Position numbers and translations under genes: made by a program. The notes under the pieces are model-generated. The model was not told where the DNA came from and ran no database searches. It saw only the letters and a list, made by a program, of their open reading frames with translations. A stretch of 64,000 nucleotides of DNA from Kineosporia mesophila (GTDB taxonomy: Bacteria; Actinomycetota; Actinomycetes; Actinomycetales; Kineosporiaceae), in contig NZ_JAJOMA010000025.1 of assembly GCF_021129235.1 (NCBI RefSeq), positions 1 to 64,000 on the forward strand, given 5' to 3'. Each line of letters starts with the position of its first letter. Position 1 is the first letter of the stretch. This document shows positions 8,581 through 17,253 of the stretch, one piece after another.

Positions 8581-9825
8581 ATGACTGCCGTCCCCCAGGC
8601 CCCGGCCACGTCCTCCGTCCCCCCGGACGGCTCAGCTCCGGCTGCGCCCGGAAGCGTGAGTGGCGTGGGCGAGATCCTCGCCCTGTTCCGCGACGGCACG
8701 GCCCTCACCCGGTCCGAGGTGATGACCAGCACCGGCCTGTCCCGCACCACGGTGAACCAGCGGCTCGACCAGTTACTGCAGGCCCGCCTGATCGCGCCCG
8801 CCGGTGAGGACAGCCCGACCCGGGGCCGGCCCGCCACCCGGTTCGGCTTCAATGCCGCCCGGGGTGTGCTGCTCGTGGCCGACCTCGGCGCGACCGGGAT
8901 GCGGGCGGCCGTGTGCGACCTGAACGGCGTCATCGCCTCGGAGAGCCAGCAGCGCATCGACATCACCGAGGGCCCCGACCGGATCATCGGCCTGGTCGGA
9001 GAGCATTTCACCCGCCTGCTGGCGGAGACCGGCAACACTCCGCACGATGTCCACGGCATCGGGATGTCGGTGCCCGGACCGGTCGATTTCAACCGCGGTG
9101 TCGTGGTGAACCCGCCGATCATGACCGGCTGGGACGGCTACGACATCCGCGGCTGGTTCGCCCGCTCCTACGACTGCCCGGTCCTGGTGGACAAGGACGT
9201 CAACGCGATGGCGTTCGGCGAGTACCGCCGCAACTTCCCCACCACCGGCCATCTGCTGATGCTCAAGCTGGGCACCGGGATCGGCGCCGGGGTGGTGGTC
9301 GGTGGCCAGATCTACCGGGGGGCCGACGGCGCGGCCGGCGACATCGGCCACTCCCAGATGACCCAGCCCGACGACGAGGACCAGCCGCTGTGCCGGTGCG
9401 GCAACGTCGGCTGCGTGGAGGCGTACGTGGGGGGCTGGGCCCTCATGCGTGACCTCCAGGCGGCCGGCCGCGACGTGGCCAGTGTCGACGCCGCGATCGA
9501 GCTGGCGCTGGCCGGTGACCCGGTCGCCGTGCAGATCACCCGCCGGGCCGGGCGCGTGCTCGGTGCGGCCGTGGCCGGCGCGGTGAGCCTGTTCAACCCG
9601 CGCGTCGTGGTGATCGGCGGTCAGCTGGCCCGCGTCGAGGGGCAGCTCTTCGCCGGGATCCGCGAGATGGTCTACCGGCGCTCGCTGCCCCTGGCCACCA
9701 CCCGCCTGCAGATCGTGCGCAGCTCGCTCGACAACACGGCCGGCCCGATCGGTCTGGCCCTCTCGGTGGCCGACGCGATCTTCGCCCCGGACGCGGTGGG
9801 CCGGCTGATCACCGATCCCGCCTGA
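8581..9825 (+). CDS. ROK-family transcriptional regulator of the sugar operon
   Basis: 414 residues. A winged helix-turn-helix at about 28-80 (SRTTVNQRLDQLLQARLI) precedes a ROK sugar-kinase-like domain. It has the ADLGAT phosphate loop, the GIGMSVPGPVD motif, GTGIGAGVVVGG, and the zinc motif CRCGNVGC near residues 270-280. The EAYVG following the zinc motif is intact, so the sugar-binding pocket looks preserved. Divergent from the ABC/epimerase/kinase operon, it is the obvious sugar-responsive repressor, by analogy with XylR/NagC-type ROK proteins. The first ~25 residues are a Pro/Ala tail; the ATG at 8581 follows a CCGGAG site. Confidence 0.9.
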   Translation: MTAVPQAPATSSVPPDGSAPAAPGSVSGVGEILALFRDGTALTRSEVMTSTGLSRTTVNQRLDQLLQARLIAPAGEDSPTRGRPATRFGFNAARGVLLVADLGATGMRAAVCDLNGVIASESQQRIDITEGPDRIIGLVGEHFTRLLAETGNTPHDVHGIGMSVPGPVDFNRGVVVNPPIMTGWDGYDIRGWFARSYDCPVLVDKDVNAMAFGEYRRNFPTTGHLLMLKLGTGIGAGVVVGGQIYRGADGAAGDIGHSQMTQPDDEDQPLCRCGNVGCVEAYVGGWALMRDLQAAGRDVASVDAAIELALAGDPVAVQITRRAGRVLGAAVAGAVSLFNPRVVVIGGQLARVEGQLFAGIREMVYRRSLPLATTRLQIVRSSLDNTAGPIGLALSVADAIFAPDAVGRLITDPA

Positions 9826-9911
9826 CCCCTACAGCCGGCCCGCCCCCGGTCGACAGGACCCGGAAGAGTCGTGGGCAGGACGGGATGTGACGGGCAGGGC
9901 TGATCTTTCGG

Positions 9912-12110
9912 ATGAGGTGGCGCGGCAGGGCCTTCGTGGTCGCGGTGGCGGGCCTCCTCGTCGCGGCCGCTGTCGTGCTGCCCACCACCCAGGCGGTCTT
10001 CAGCGCCGGCACCGACACCGGCGCGACATTGTCCAGCCGCGGCGACTTCGCCGTGGGGCCGCTCTACAAGTGGGGCCTGAACACCACGCCCCAGCAGAGC
10101 CCGTCACAGGTGGGCCGCAACACCACCTGGAGCCGGGCGACGGCCGGCAGCGGGCACTCCTGCGCCGTGCGCACCGACTACAGCCTGTGGTGCTGGGGGA
10201 CGTCGAGCTCCGGGGAGCTCGGGCTGGGGATCGGCGCGTCCGAGTACGTCGTCGGCCCGACCCGGGTCGGCTCGGGCAACTACTCACAGGTCTCCGCCGG
10301 GAGCGCCACCACCTGCGCGATCCGGACCACGAGCACCCTGTGGTGCTGGGGCCGCAACAGCAGCGGCCAGCTGGGTCTCGGCGACACGGCGTCGCGGACC
10401 GTGCCGGTTCAGGTCGGTTCCGCGGGGGACTGGACCCGGGTGGCGACCGGCGACACCAGCACCTGCGGGGTGCGCTCGGGCGGGACGCTCTGGTGCTGGG
10501 GCGACAACACCTACGGCCAGCTCGGGCTGGGCGATGCCACCCGCCGCACCTCCCCGGTCCAGGTCCCCGGCACCGGCTGGGCGGGCGTGAGCCTGAACGG
10601 GACCTCCGTCTGCGCCGTGACCACGGCCGGGGCGCTGTGGTGCTGGGGCAGCAACGGCAGCGGCCAGCTCGGGCTGGGCGACACCGCCGACCGCTCGGCC
10701 CCGGTCCAGGTCGGCTCGGCCACCTGGAGCTCGGTGAGCGCCGGGAGCCAGCACACCTGCGGGGTGCGCTCGGGCGGCACGCTGTGGTGCTGGGGCCTGA
10801 ACACCTCCGGTCAGCTGGGCCTGGGCGACACCACGGCCCGGTCGTCGCCCGTTCAGGCCGGGACCGGCACCGACTGGTCCACGGTCGCGCTCGGCAACGC
10901 CGACAGCTGTGGCGTGCGCACCGACGGCGGACTGTGGTGCTGGGGCTCCGGAGCCCGCGGCATGCTCGGCACCGGTGACACCACCAACCGCACGGCCCCG
11001 ACCCGGATCGGCAGCGCCACCGACTGGAGCTCGATCGGCGCCGGCGTGCAGCACACCTGCGGGGTCCGGGGCGACGGCACCCTCTGGTGCTGGGGATACG
11101 GGTTCAGCGGCCAGCTGGGCAAGACCCTGGCCGCGCCGTCTCAGGTCGGATCGGTGACATCCTGGCAACGTCTGGCCCCCGGACGGCTCAATCTCTGCGG
11201 CCTGCGCGAGGACTCGACCCTGTGGTGCGCGGACTACAACGGCTGGGGACAGCTGGGCCAGGGTGACTACCTGGTGCGGTCCGCGCTCACCCAGGTGGGT
11301 ACGGCAGCCTGGCGGTCGGTCGGCATCGGGCAGTACCACGTGTGCGGGGTCCGCTCCGACGGATCGCTCTGGTGCTGGGGCGAGAACTCCAACGGTGAGG
11401 CGGGGTTCGGCAACACCGCGAACTACGTCTCACCGCGGCAGGTGGGCACCGACACGAACTGGGCCACCGTCTCCGCGGGCCTGGCCTACACCTGCGCCAC
11501 CCGCACCGACGGCTCCCTGTGGTGCTGGGGCCTGAACTCCACCGGTCAGCTCGGGCTCGGCGACACGAACGACCGCACGGTCCCGGTCCAGGTCGGTACC
11601 GACACCACCTGGCGCCGGGTCAACTCGGTCTACGGGGCCTCGTGCGGGATCCGGGCCGACAGCAGCCTGTGGTGCTGGGGCTGGAACCTGCGCGGTGAGC
11701 TCGGCCTGGGCGACACCACCAACCGCACCGCCCCGGTCCAGGTCGGCACGGACACCGACTGGGCCGACGTGCAGACCGGCGGGGTGCACACCTGTGCCCT
11801 GAAGACCGACCACACACTCTGGTGCTGGGGCGCCAACGACAACGGTCAGCTCGGCCTGAACGACAGCACCCAGCGCACCGCCCCCACCCAGGTCGCCGGC
11901 ACCGCCTGGTACTCGCTCAGCCTCGGCTACGCCCACACCTGCGCGATCCAGGCCGACACCTCGCTGTGGTGCTGGGGCTTCAACGGCACCGGTCAGCTCG
12001 GCCTGAGCGACACCACCGACCGGGCCGTCCCCACCCAGGTCCCGGGCGTGCGGACCGCCTACGTCGCGGCCACCTGGTTCAGCACCTACGCCACCCAGTT
12101 CACCTCGTAG
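9912..12110 (+). CDS. Secreted RCC1-repeat protein
   Basis: 732 residues. An N-terminal export signal (basic start, hydrophobic stretch to about residue 28, then TTQAVFSAG) precedes a short spacer and 13 RCC1-type repeats of about 47-50 residues. Each repeat carries the core LWCWG-x5-GQLGLGD and a preceding C-[AG]-[VI]-R. RCC1 repeats fold as seven-bladed propellers, so 13 repeats suggest two propellers or one plus extra blades. Repeat 8 is degenerate (LWCADYN). Nearly every repeat has a CxVR...WCW cysteine pair, fitting disulfide-stapled blades outside the cell. No sortase motif or membrane anchor is visible at the C-terminus. Binding partner unknown. Confidence 0.88.
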   Translation: MRWRGRAFVVAVAGLLVAAAVVLPTTQAVFSAGTDTGATLSSRGDFAVGPLYKWGLNTTPQQSPSQVGRNTTWSRATAGSGHSCAVRTDYSLWCWGTSSSGELGLGIGASEYVVGPTRVGSGNYSQVSAGSATTCAIRTTSTLWCWGRNSSGQLGLGDTASRTVPVQVGSAGDWTRVATGDTSTCGVRSGGTLWCWGDNTYGQLGLGDATRRTSPVQVPGTGWAGVSLNGTSVCAVTTAGALWCWGSNGSGQLGLGDTADRSAPVQVGSATWSSVSAGSQHTCGVRSGGTLWCWGLNTSGQLGLGDTTARSSPVQAGTGTDWSTVALGNADSCGVRTDGGLWCWGSGARGMLGTGDTTNRTAPTRIGSATDWSSIGAGVQHTCGVRGDGTLWCWGYGFSGQLGKTLAAPSQVGSVTSWQRLAPGRLNLCGLREDSTLWCADYNGWGQLGQGDYLVRSALTQVGTAAWRSVGIGQYHVCGVRSDGSLWCWGENSNGEAGFGNTANYVSPRQVGTDTNWATVSAGLAYTCATRTDGSLWCWGLNSTGQLGLGDTNDRTVPVQVGTDTTWRRVNSVYGASCGIRADSSLWCWGWNLRGELGLGDTTNRTAPVQVGTDTDWADVQTGGVHTCALKTDHTLWCWGANDNGQLGLNDSTQRTAPTQVAGTAWYSLSLGYAHTCAIQADTSLWCWGFNGTGQLGLSDTTDRAVPTQVPGVRTAYVAATWFSTYATQFTS

Positions 12111-12191
12111 GAGCAACCCCCACGCAACCCCGGCTCCCGCAAGATGCACGCCATGCGCGACCCGCACGACACGCCACCCACCGCGCCCTCT

Positions 12192-12276
12192 CGTGATCAG
12201 TCGGGCCTTCCCCGTGATCAGGTAGTCACCCAGCCTCCGGCCGGGGAAGATTTGCCTGATCACGACGGGTGGGTGA
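12192..12276. repeat. Crossing inverted repeats between convergent genes
   Basis: Three perfect inverted pairs interlock rather than nest: CTTCCCCG (12207-12214) with CGGGGAAG (12242-12249); CGTGATCAGG (12213-12222) with CCTGATCACG (12255-12264); TCACCCA (12226-12232) with TGGGTGA (12270-12276). A further CGTGATCAG copy lies at 12192-12200. The region separates the RCC1 gene (+) from the PPOX gene (-), so it may act as a two-way terminator or a structured RNA element. Confidence 0.55.
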
Positions 12277-12295
12277 ACGACGCGGGCGGTGGGAC

Positions 12296-12694
12296 CTACT
12301 CCTTCGGGAGGTTCCCCAGCACGCGGTCGACCTGGATCGCCAGGACCACGCGGGACGGGTTCTCCCGCGGCTCCCGGTACCGCTCCGCGTACCGGCGCTC
12401 GCCCTCCCGAACCTCGGCCTCGTCCTCCAGCAGGTGGGCCGGACCCTCCAGGGTGAGCCAGAAACGCCCGTCCACCACCGACACCGCCGCGCGGGTGCCG
12501 CGCGCGGCGTTGCGGGCCTTGACGCTGTCGCCCGAGCAGATCACCCGCACCCGGCGGGCCGGGGCGTCCCAGGTGAAACCGACGGGCACGACGTGCGGAC
12601 TGCCGTCGGCGCGCAGGGTGGTGAGGGTCGCCAGATGCCGCTCGGTCAGCAGGGGCCGGGCGGAGGCGGGAAGATCAGCGGGGTCGAAGGCCAC
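12296..12694 (-). CDS. PPOX-class F420/FMN-dependent oxidoreductase, small
   Basis: 132 residues of the split-barrel flavoprotein superfamily. The N-terminal LTERHLATLTTLRADGSPHVVPVGF motif region is typical of the actinobacterial F420-dependent PPOX group, followed by the WLTLEGPA strand. I use the GTG at 12694 because homology begins immediately after it; its ribosome-binding site is weak. It is divergent from the CoA-ligase gene, with about 50 bases between the starts. Substrate unknown. Confidence 0.8.
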   Translation of the reverse strand: MAFDPADLPASARPLLTERHLATLTTLRADGSPHVVPVGFTWDAPARRVRVICSGDSVKARNAARGTRAAVSVVDGRFWLTLEGPAHLLEDEAEVREGERRYAERYREPRENPSRVVLAIQVDRVLGNLPKE

Positions 12695-12745
12695 GGGGCA
12701 AGGGTGCCACGGGTCCTCGATACCGATGGACGGAGGAGTGCACAC

Positions 12746-14626
12746 ATGACGAGCTACGCCGGTGAGTACCGCAAGAGCCTCGACGACCCGGCGGCGTTCT
12801 GGGGTGAGGCGGCGCGGGCCATCTCCTGGAACCGCAAGCCCCGGCAGGTCCTGGACGAGGAGAACGCCCCGATCTACCGCTGGTTCCCCGGCGCGCGGCT
12901 GAACACCTGTTACAACGCGCTGGACCGCCACGTCGTCGCGGGCCGGGCCGACCAGGCCGCGCTGATCTACGACTCGCCGGTCACCGGGACGAAACGCACC
13001 TACACCTACGCCGAACTGCTCGACCTGACGGCCCGTTTCGCCGGTGGTCTGGAGGCCTGCGGGGTGACGAAGGGCGACACCGTGCTGATCTACATGCCGA
13101 TGGTGCCCGAGGCGGTGATCGCGATGCTGGCCTGCGCGCGGATCGGCGCCGTGCACTCGGTGGTGTTCGGCGGTTTCGCCCCGGCCGAACTGGCGGTCCG
13201 GATCGACGACGCCCGGCCCAAGGTCGTGGTCGCGGCGTCGTGCGGCGTGGAGCCCACCCGGGTGATCGAGTACAAGCCGTTGCTCGACGAGGCGCTGCGC
13301 CGGGCCGGGCACCGGCCGGAGACGACGGTGGTCTTCCAGCGGCCCCAGGCGGTGGCCGAGATGGGACCCCAGGACGTCGACTGGCGCACGCTGATGACGC
13401 CCAACGCGGTGCCGCCGGCGGCGTGCGTCACGGTGGAGGCGACCGATCCGCTGTACATCCTCTACACCTCGGGCACGACCGGCCGGCCGAAGGGCATCGT
13501 GCGCGACAACGGCGGGCACGCGGTGGCCCTGGCCTGGTCGATGAAGGCCGTGTACGACATCGGGCCGGGCGACGTGATGTTCACCGCCAGCGACGTCGGC
13601 TGGGTGGTGGGGCACTCGTACATCGTCTACGCGCCGCTGCTGGCCGGGGCCACCACAGTGCTCTACGAGGGCAAGCCGGTCGGGACGCCCGACGCCGGGG
13701 TGTTCTGGCGGATCGTGGACGAGTACAAGGTAAATGCTGTGTTCACCGCGCCGACCGCGTTCCGGGCGATCCGCCGCATCGACCCGTCGGCGAAACTGCT
13801 AGAGGGCTATGACATCTCGAGCCTGCGCACGTTGTTCCTGGCCGGTGAGCGGCTCGACCCGGACACCTACCGCTGGGCGTCGGAGAAGCTCGGGGTGCCG
13901 GTGGTGGACCACTGGTGGCAGACCGAGACGGGCTGGCCGATCTGTGCGAATCCGCGTGGGCTGGAGGATCTTCCGGTCAAGGCGGGGTCTCCCTCGGTGC
14001 CGTTGCCGGGCTACGACGTGCAGGTGCTGGACCCCCTGGGACAGCCGCTGGGCCCGGACCAGGAGGGGGCCATCTGCATCCGCCTGCCGCTGCCGCCGGG
14101 CACCCTGGCCACACTCTGGCAGGACGACGAGCGGTACGTCTCCTCGTACCTGTCCGCCTTCCCGGGCTACTACCTCTCGGGTGACGGCGGGTACCGGGAC
14201 GGGGACGGCTACCTGTTCGTCATGGGCCGCACCGACGACGTGATCAACGTGGCCGGGCACCGGTTGTCGACCGGGTCGATGGAGGCCGTGCTGGCGGCGC
14301 ACCCGGCGGTCGCCGAATGCGCGGTGATCGGGGTGCACGACGAGCTGAAGGGCCAGCTGCCGCGCGGTTTCGTGGTGCTGAAGGCGGGCGTCGAGACTCC
14401 GGGCGATCAGCTGCGGGACGAATTGGTGACGCTCGTGCGCACCGAGATCGGTGCGGTCGCCTCCCTGCGGCGCGTGGATGTGGTGGCCGCGCTGCCCAAG
14501 ACGCGCTCGGGAAAGATCCTGCGTAAGACGATGCGGGAGATCGCCGACGGGGCGCCGGTGAGCGTACCGAGCACGATCGAGGACGTGTCGGTGCTGGACG
14601 CGCTCACGCCGGTCCTGCGGGGCTGA
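12746..14626 (+). CDS. prpE: Propionyl-CoA synthetase-like acyl-CoA ligase
   Basis: 626-residue adenylate-forming enzyme. It has the P-loop YTSGTTGRPKG and the PrpE-typical continuation VRDNGGHAVAL, the acetyl-CoA-synthetase-like N-terminus (YRKSLDDPAAFWGEAA), the WWQTETGWP motif, and the C-terminal PKTRSGKILR with its acetylatable catalytic lysine. The choice of propionyl- over acetyl-CoA synthetase rests on the RDNGGH motif and the length. The ATG at 12746 is preceded by GGAGGAG; open frame further upstream overlaps the divergent gene and is not used. Monocistronic, with its own terminator. Confidence 0.88.
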   Translation: MTSYAGEYRKSLDDPAAFWGEAARAISWNRKPRQVLDEENAPIYRWFPGARLNTCYNALDRHVVAGRADQAALIYDSPVTGTKRTYTYAELLDLTARFAGGLEACGVTKGDTVLIYMPMVPEAVIAMLACARIGAVHSVVFGGFAPAELAVRIDDARPKVVVAASCGVEPTRVIEYKPLLDEALRRAGHRPETTVVFQRPQAVAEMGPQDVDWRTLMTPNAVPPAACVTVEATDPLYILYTSGTTGRPKGIVRDNGGHAVALAWSMKAVYDIGPGDVMFTASDVGWVVGHSYIVYAPLLAGATTVLYEGKPVGTPDAGVFWRIVDEYKVNAVFTAPTAFRAIRRIDPSAKLLEGYDISSLRTLFLAGERLDPDTYRWASEKLGVPVVDHWWQTETGWPICANPRGLEDLPVKAGSPSVPLPGYDVQVLDPLGQPLGPDQEGAICIRLPLPPGTLATLWQDDERYVSSYLSAFPGYYLSGDGGYRDGDGYLFVMGRTDDVINVAGHRLSTGSMEAVLAAHPAVAECAVIGVHDELKGQLPRGFVVLKAGVETPGDQLRDELVTLVRTEIGAVASLRRVDVVAALPKTRSGKILRKTMREIADGAPVSVPSTIEDVSVLDALTPVLRG

Positions 14627-14646
14627 TCCCGGAGGCTTACGGGACG

Positions 14647-14680
14647 ACGAAGGCCCCGGTCCGTGGACCGGGGCCTTCGT
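14647..14680. terminator. Terminator between convergent prpE and roadblock genes
   Basis: A 15-bp stem (14647-14661 with 14666-14680) closes on a 4-base loop. It starts 20 bases after the prpE stop and lies downstream of the minus-strand roadblock gene. Confidence 0.85.
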
Positions 14681-14786
14681 GGTGCTCTCAGTCGAGCGTG
14701 ATCTTCAGGGAACCGTCGAACCGGATGCTGCGCACAGTCTCGGTCTGTGCCCGGGCCTCCAGCGCCCTCGGGGCGGGGGTACCCCC

Positions 14787-16220
14787 TCAGATCTCGATGG
14801 TGCGCTCCAGGTTCGCCAGCTTGCGGCGGGCCAGGGCCAGGTTCGAGCGGTGCTTGTCCAGCGCCAGGTAGAGGAACAGGCCGATGCCGGACTGGTCGGT
14901 GATCAGGCGGATCAGGTGGTACTGGGTGTCCAGCGTGATCAGGATGTCCTCGATGCCCTCACGCAGGCCCAGGGCCTCCATGGTGCGCAGCTTCGAGCGG
15001 ACGACCTCGGTGTTGCCCGCCGCGGCGACCTCGAGGTTCAGACTGCCGCCACCGGCCTGGCCGAGCGTCATACCGCTCGTGTAGTCCACCAGCGCGACGC
15101 CGACGGCGCCGTCGATCTGCATGGCTTCCTTGAGGACGATGTCGATGTTCGTCACGTTGTCTTCCTTCCGGCCCTGAAGGCTGGTGTGAGGGGAGCGGAG
15201 TTGCAGAGCGGTTCCGGGCCGGTCACCGGACCCGGAACCAAGGGGCCGGCGGGCAGGACTGACAGCAGACCCGTCGGGAATGCTCTCTGCTTGTCTTTCG
15301 GCAGTCCTGGCCGGATACCAATCCGCCGATTGGTCGGTCCGGCGACGCAGGGCGCCCTCCGGGGCCGACCGGGTGGCCGGCTGGGCCTGGGCCCGGACGT
15401 GCCGCAGATCGATGGGCTCGGTATTGGGGGAGACCCGGGCGGGTGCTCGTTCGGGGGAGCCGGGGGAGGCGCTGGGCGGGGTGCCGTAGCCGGTGCCGTC
15501 GTAGCCCGCGTAACCGCCGGGGCGGCCCGGGTCGACGGGGGCGGGCCGGGCCGTCCCGTGCACGAGCTGCTGCGGCTGGCTGCGGGGGGCCGGGTCCGGC
15601 ACCCTCGGCGCGGCCGGCTGCGCGCCGGAACGGGCGGCGCGGTAGCCCTGCTCGGTGCGGTAGTCGTTGGGGAAGGACGGCCCGTACTCACCCGGGGCCG
15701 CTGCCTGCGGGGGCTGGGTGTGGGGGATCTGCGTGTGGGTGGGCTGTGCGCGAGGGGGCTGTGCGGGAGTGCCGTCGACCATGGCCCGGCGAGCTTCTTC
15801 CTGACGGCGGGCCTCGGCCGCGATCGGCGACGACGAGACCAGATAGGTACCGGAGACCGGCGAGATGACAGTGGCGGAGGAGATGATCGACTCGGCGCCG
15901 GTGACGGGCGGTACGTCCGCGCCGGCCAGGGGGTGTTCACCCGGCTGCTCCGACTGGGGCTTGGGGCGCCGGGTCCGGGCCGGCAGCGGTGCGCCCGGCT
16001 CGAAGGCGAACAGGTGTTCCTGGTCTTCCGGCGACAGGTTCAGGTCGAGACGGTCGCCGTCACGCATGTCGCCGGGCCGCAGGGGCACGGGCATCTCACC
16101 CGAGTCGGTCGCAGTGGGTGCGGGGATCGCACTCGACGGGGTGCCCGTGGTGGCATGTCTCGGCTCAGTGCGGGCCATGCGCTGGCGTAAGCCGGCAAAG
16201 CCCCTCTGCGAATTGCTCAT
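14787..16220 (-). CDS. Roadblock/LC7-domain protein with long disordered N-terminus
   Basis: 477 residues in one open frame. The last ~120 residues form a roadblock/LC7 domain (IDIVLKEAMQIDGAVGVALVDY, later GLFLYLALDKHRSNLALARRKL). Such domains are small-GTPase regulators in actinobacterial signalling. The first ~350 residues are Pro/Ala/Arg-rich and probably disordered. The ATG at 16220 has a GGAG site. An in-frame GTG at 15155 with a GGAAGGAAG site sits exactly at the domain boundary, so a separate 122-residue roadblock protein may be made instead of, or as well as, the long form. No GTPase gene is adjacent. The domain call is firm; the start is uncertain. Confidence 0.75.
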   Translation of the reverse strand: MSNSQRGFAGLRQRMARTEPRHATTGTPSSAIPAPTATDSGEMPVPLRPGDMRDGDRLDLNLSPEDQEHLFAFEPGAPLPARTRRPKPQSEQPGEHPLAGADVPPVTGAESIISSATVISPVSGTYLVSSSPIAAEARRQEEARRAMVDGTPAQPPRAQPTHTQIPHTQPPQAAAPGEYGPSFPNDYRTEQGYRAARSGAQPAAPRVPDPAPRSQPQQLVHGTARPAPVDPGRPGGYAGYDGTGYGTPPSASPGSPERAPARVSPNTEPIDLRHVRAQAQPATRSAPEGALRRRTDQSADWYPARTAERQAESIPDGSAVSPARRPLGSGSGDRPGTALQLRSPHTSLQGRKEDNVTNIDIVLKEAMQIDGAVGVALVDYTSGMTLGQAGGGSLNLEVAAAGNTEVVRSKLRTMEALGLREGIEDILITLDTQYHLIRLITDQSGIGLFLYLALDKHRSNLALARRKLANLERTIEI

Positions 16221-17223
16221 CGAGTCTCCAGTCATCGAGGGCCGAAGGCTCTAACGGACTGTGCCCTCCCCACTGTCCGACAATGGAAACATACGTTGTC
16301 AGGGCAGGGAAGCAGCATTCAGAAATGCCCGCCGACGAGCTGCTCCGGGCTGGGGGGAAACACCCAAGTCACGCTGGTCCGGCGACGCACGGTGACGAAA
16401 TTGTGATCCATTGTGCGATGGTCCCGCAACACCCCGTGAGAAGCGGCTGGTCATTTAACCGTGTTAGAGGATCGTTCCAGAACGCGATACTAACGCTGTG
16501 TCGAGATCCGGCAACTGACGGATACGGAATACGAGCACTTGGCTCGAGGTATTTCTGAGAGTGATGAAAGAATTACGATGCGCATTGTCACGCAGCGTTC
16601 GCCGGCTGATTTCTTTCCCGTCGTATTGATCCCGGCAATCCTTCGCGGTCACGATTCGATGACGAATCATTTTCGGTGATCGGGCAATTGCGGAGACCGG
16701 TTCATTATCACCCGTTCGGGCGAGTCCGGTGTGGGGTAAACCCCCGCGAATCGCCTCGGGAATGGCGGGCCGGGCATTCTTTATGTCCGTTACGGGTATT
16801 TGAGGATAGTTCAAGGTTGAGGCCGGACCCTGTTCCCGGGCCCGGTCGCAACCACCGGCGCGCTGCTCTGTGGGCCCACCCGGACCGAGGGCATATCGGT
16901 GACGAGCGCCACGGTGCCGAGTTGTCCGGTCGGCGGCACGGAAAGCCCGGTGGCGGGCCGACCCGGGCCACCGACGGCCGGCCGGTGTGATCAACATTGG
17001 CAGGGAAGGGGTGCAGGCGGAAGGTGTCCCGCCTCAAAAGGGGCGCTTGCAGGGATTCGCGCACCAGGGCATCCGACTGCGTTTGCCGGCACCCCGGACG
17101 CCCTCTACCCGATCCCACCGCCCGCCGGCCGAGAGCCGATCTCCCCAGCCGCGTCCGTGATCAGGCCAAGCGTCCCCGAGGCCGGCTCGGGCCAGCCGTT
17201 TCCCACCAGCAACACTGGTGGGT
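16221..17223. other. Long intergenic region, A/T-richer than its surroundings
   Basis: About 1 kb without a gene I trust. It separates the divergent roadblock and glycosyltransferase genes. The middle part (about 16440-16830) has many A/T runs. A 6-bp dyad GATTCG-ATGA-CGAATC lies at 16653-16668. A weak plus-strand promoter-like pair (TTAGAG, 17 bases, ATACTA) occurs around 16464-16492 with no gene right after it. Open frames here have atypical composition and are not called. Confidence 0.5.
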
Positions 17224-17253
17224 ATGAAGATTTTCGCCGGCGCTGCCGGATGA
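17224..17253 (+). promoter_or_regulatory. Possible 9-codon leader ORF coupled to the glycosyltransferase start
   Basis: ATG at 17224 opens a 9-codon frame (MKIFAGAAG) whose TGA overlaps the glycosyltransferase ATG at 17250 (ATGA). The glycosyltransferase has no good Shine-Dalgarno site of its own, so translational coupling is plausible. Confidence 0.3.

Noticed and set aside
14679-16190. Plus-strand frame opposite the roadblock gene
   Set aside because: Shadow of a GC-rich disordered coding region; no recognisable domain or start site.
16464-16997. 177-codon minus-strand frame in the roadblock-glycosyltransferase gap
   Set aside because: Arg/Pro/His-rich sequence with no motif, no ribosome-binding site, and mixed codon use; it falls across the A/T-richer zone.
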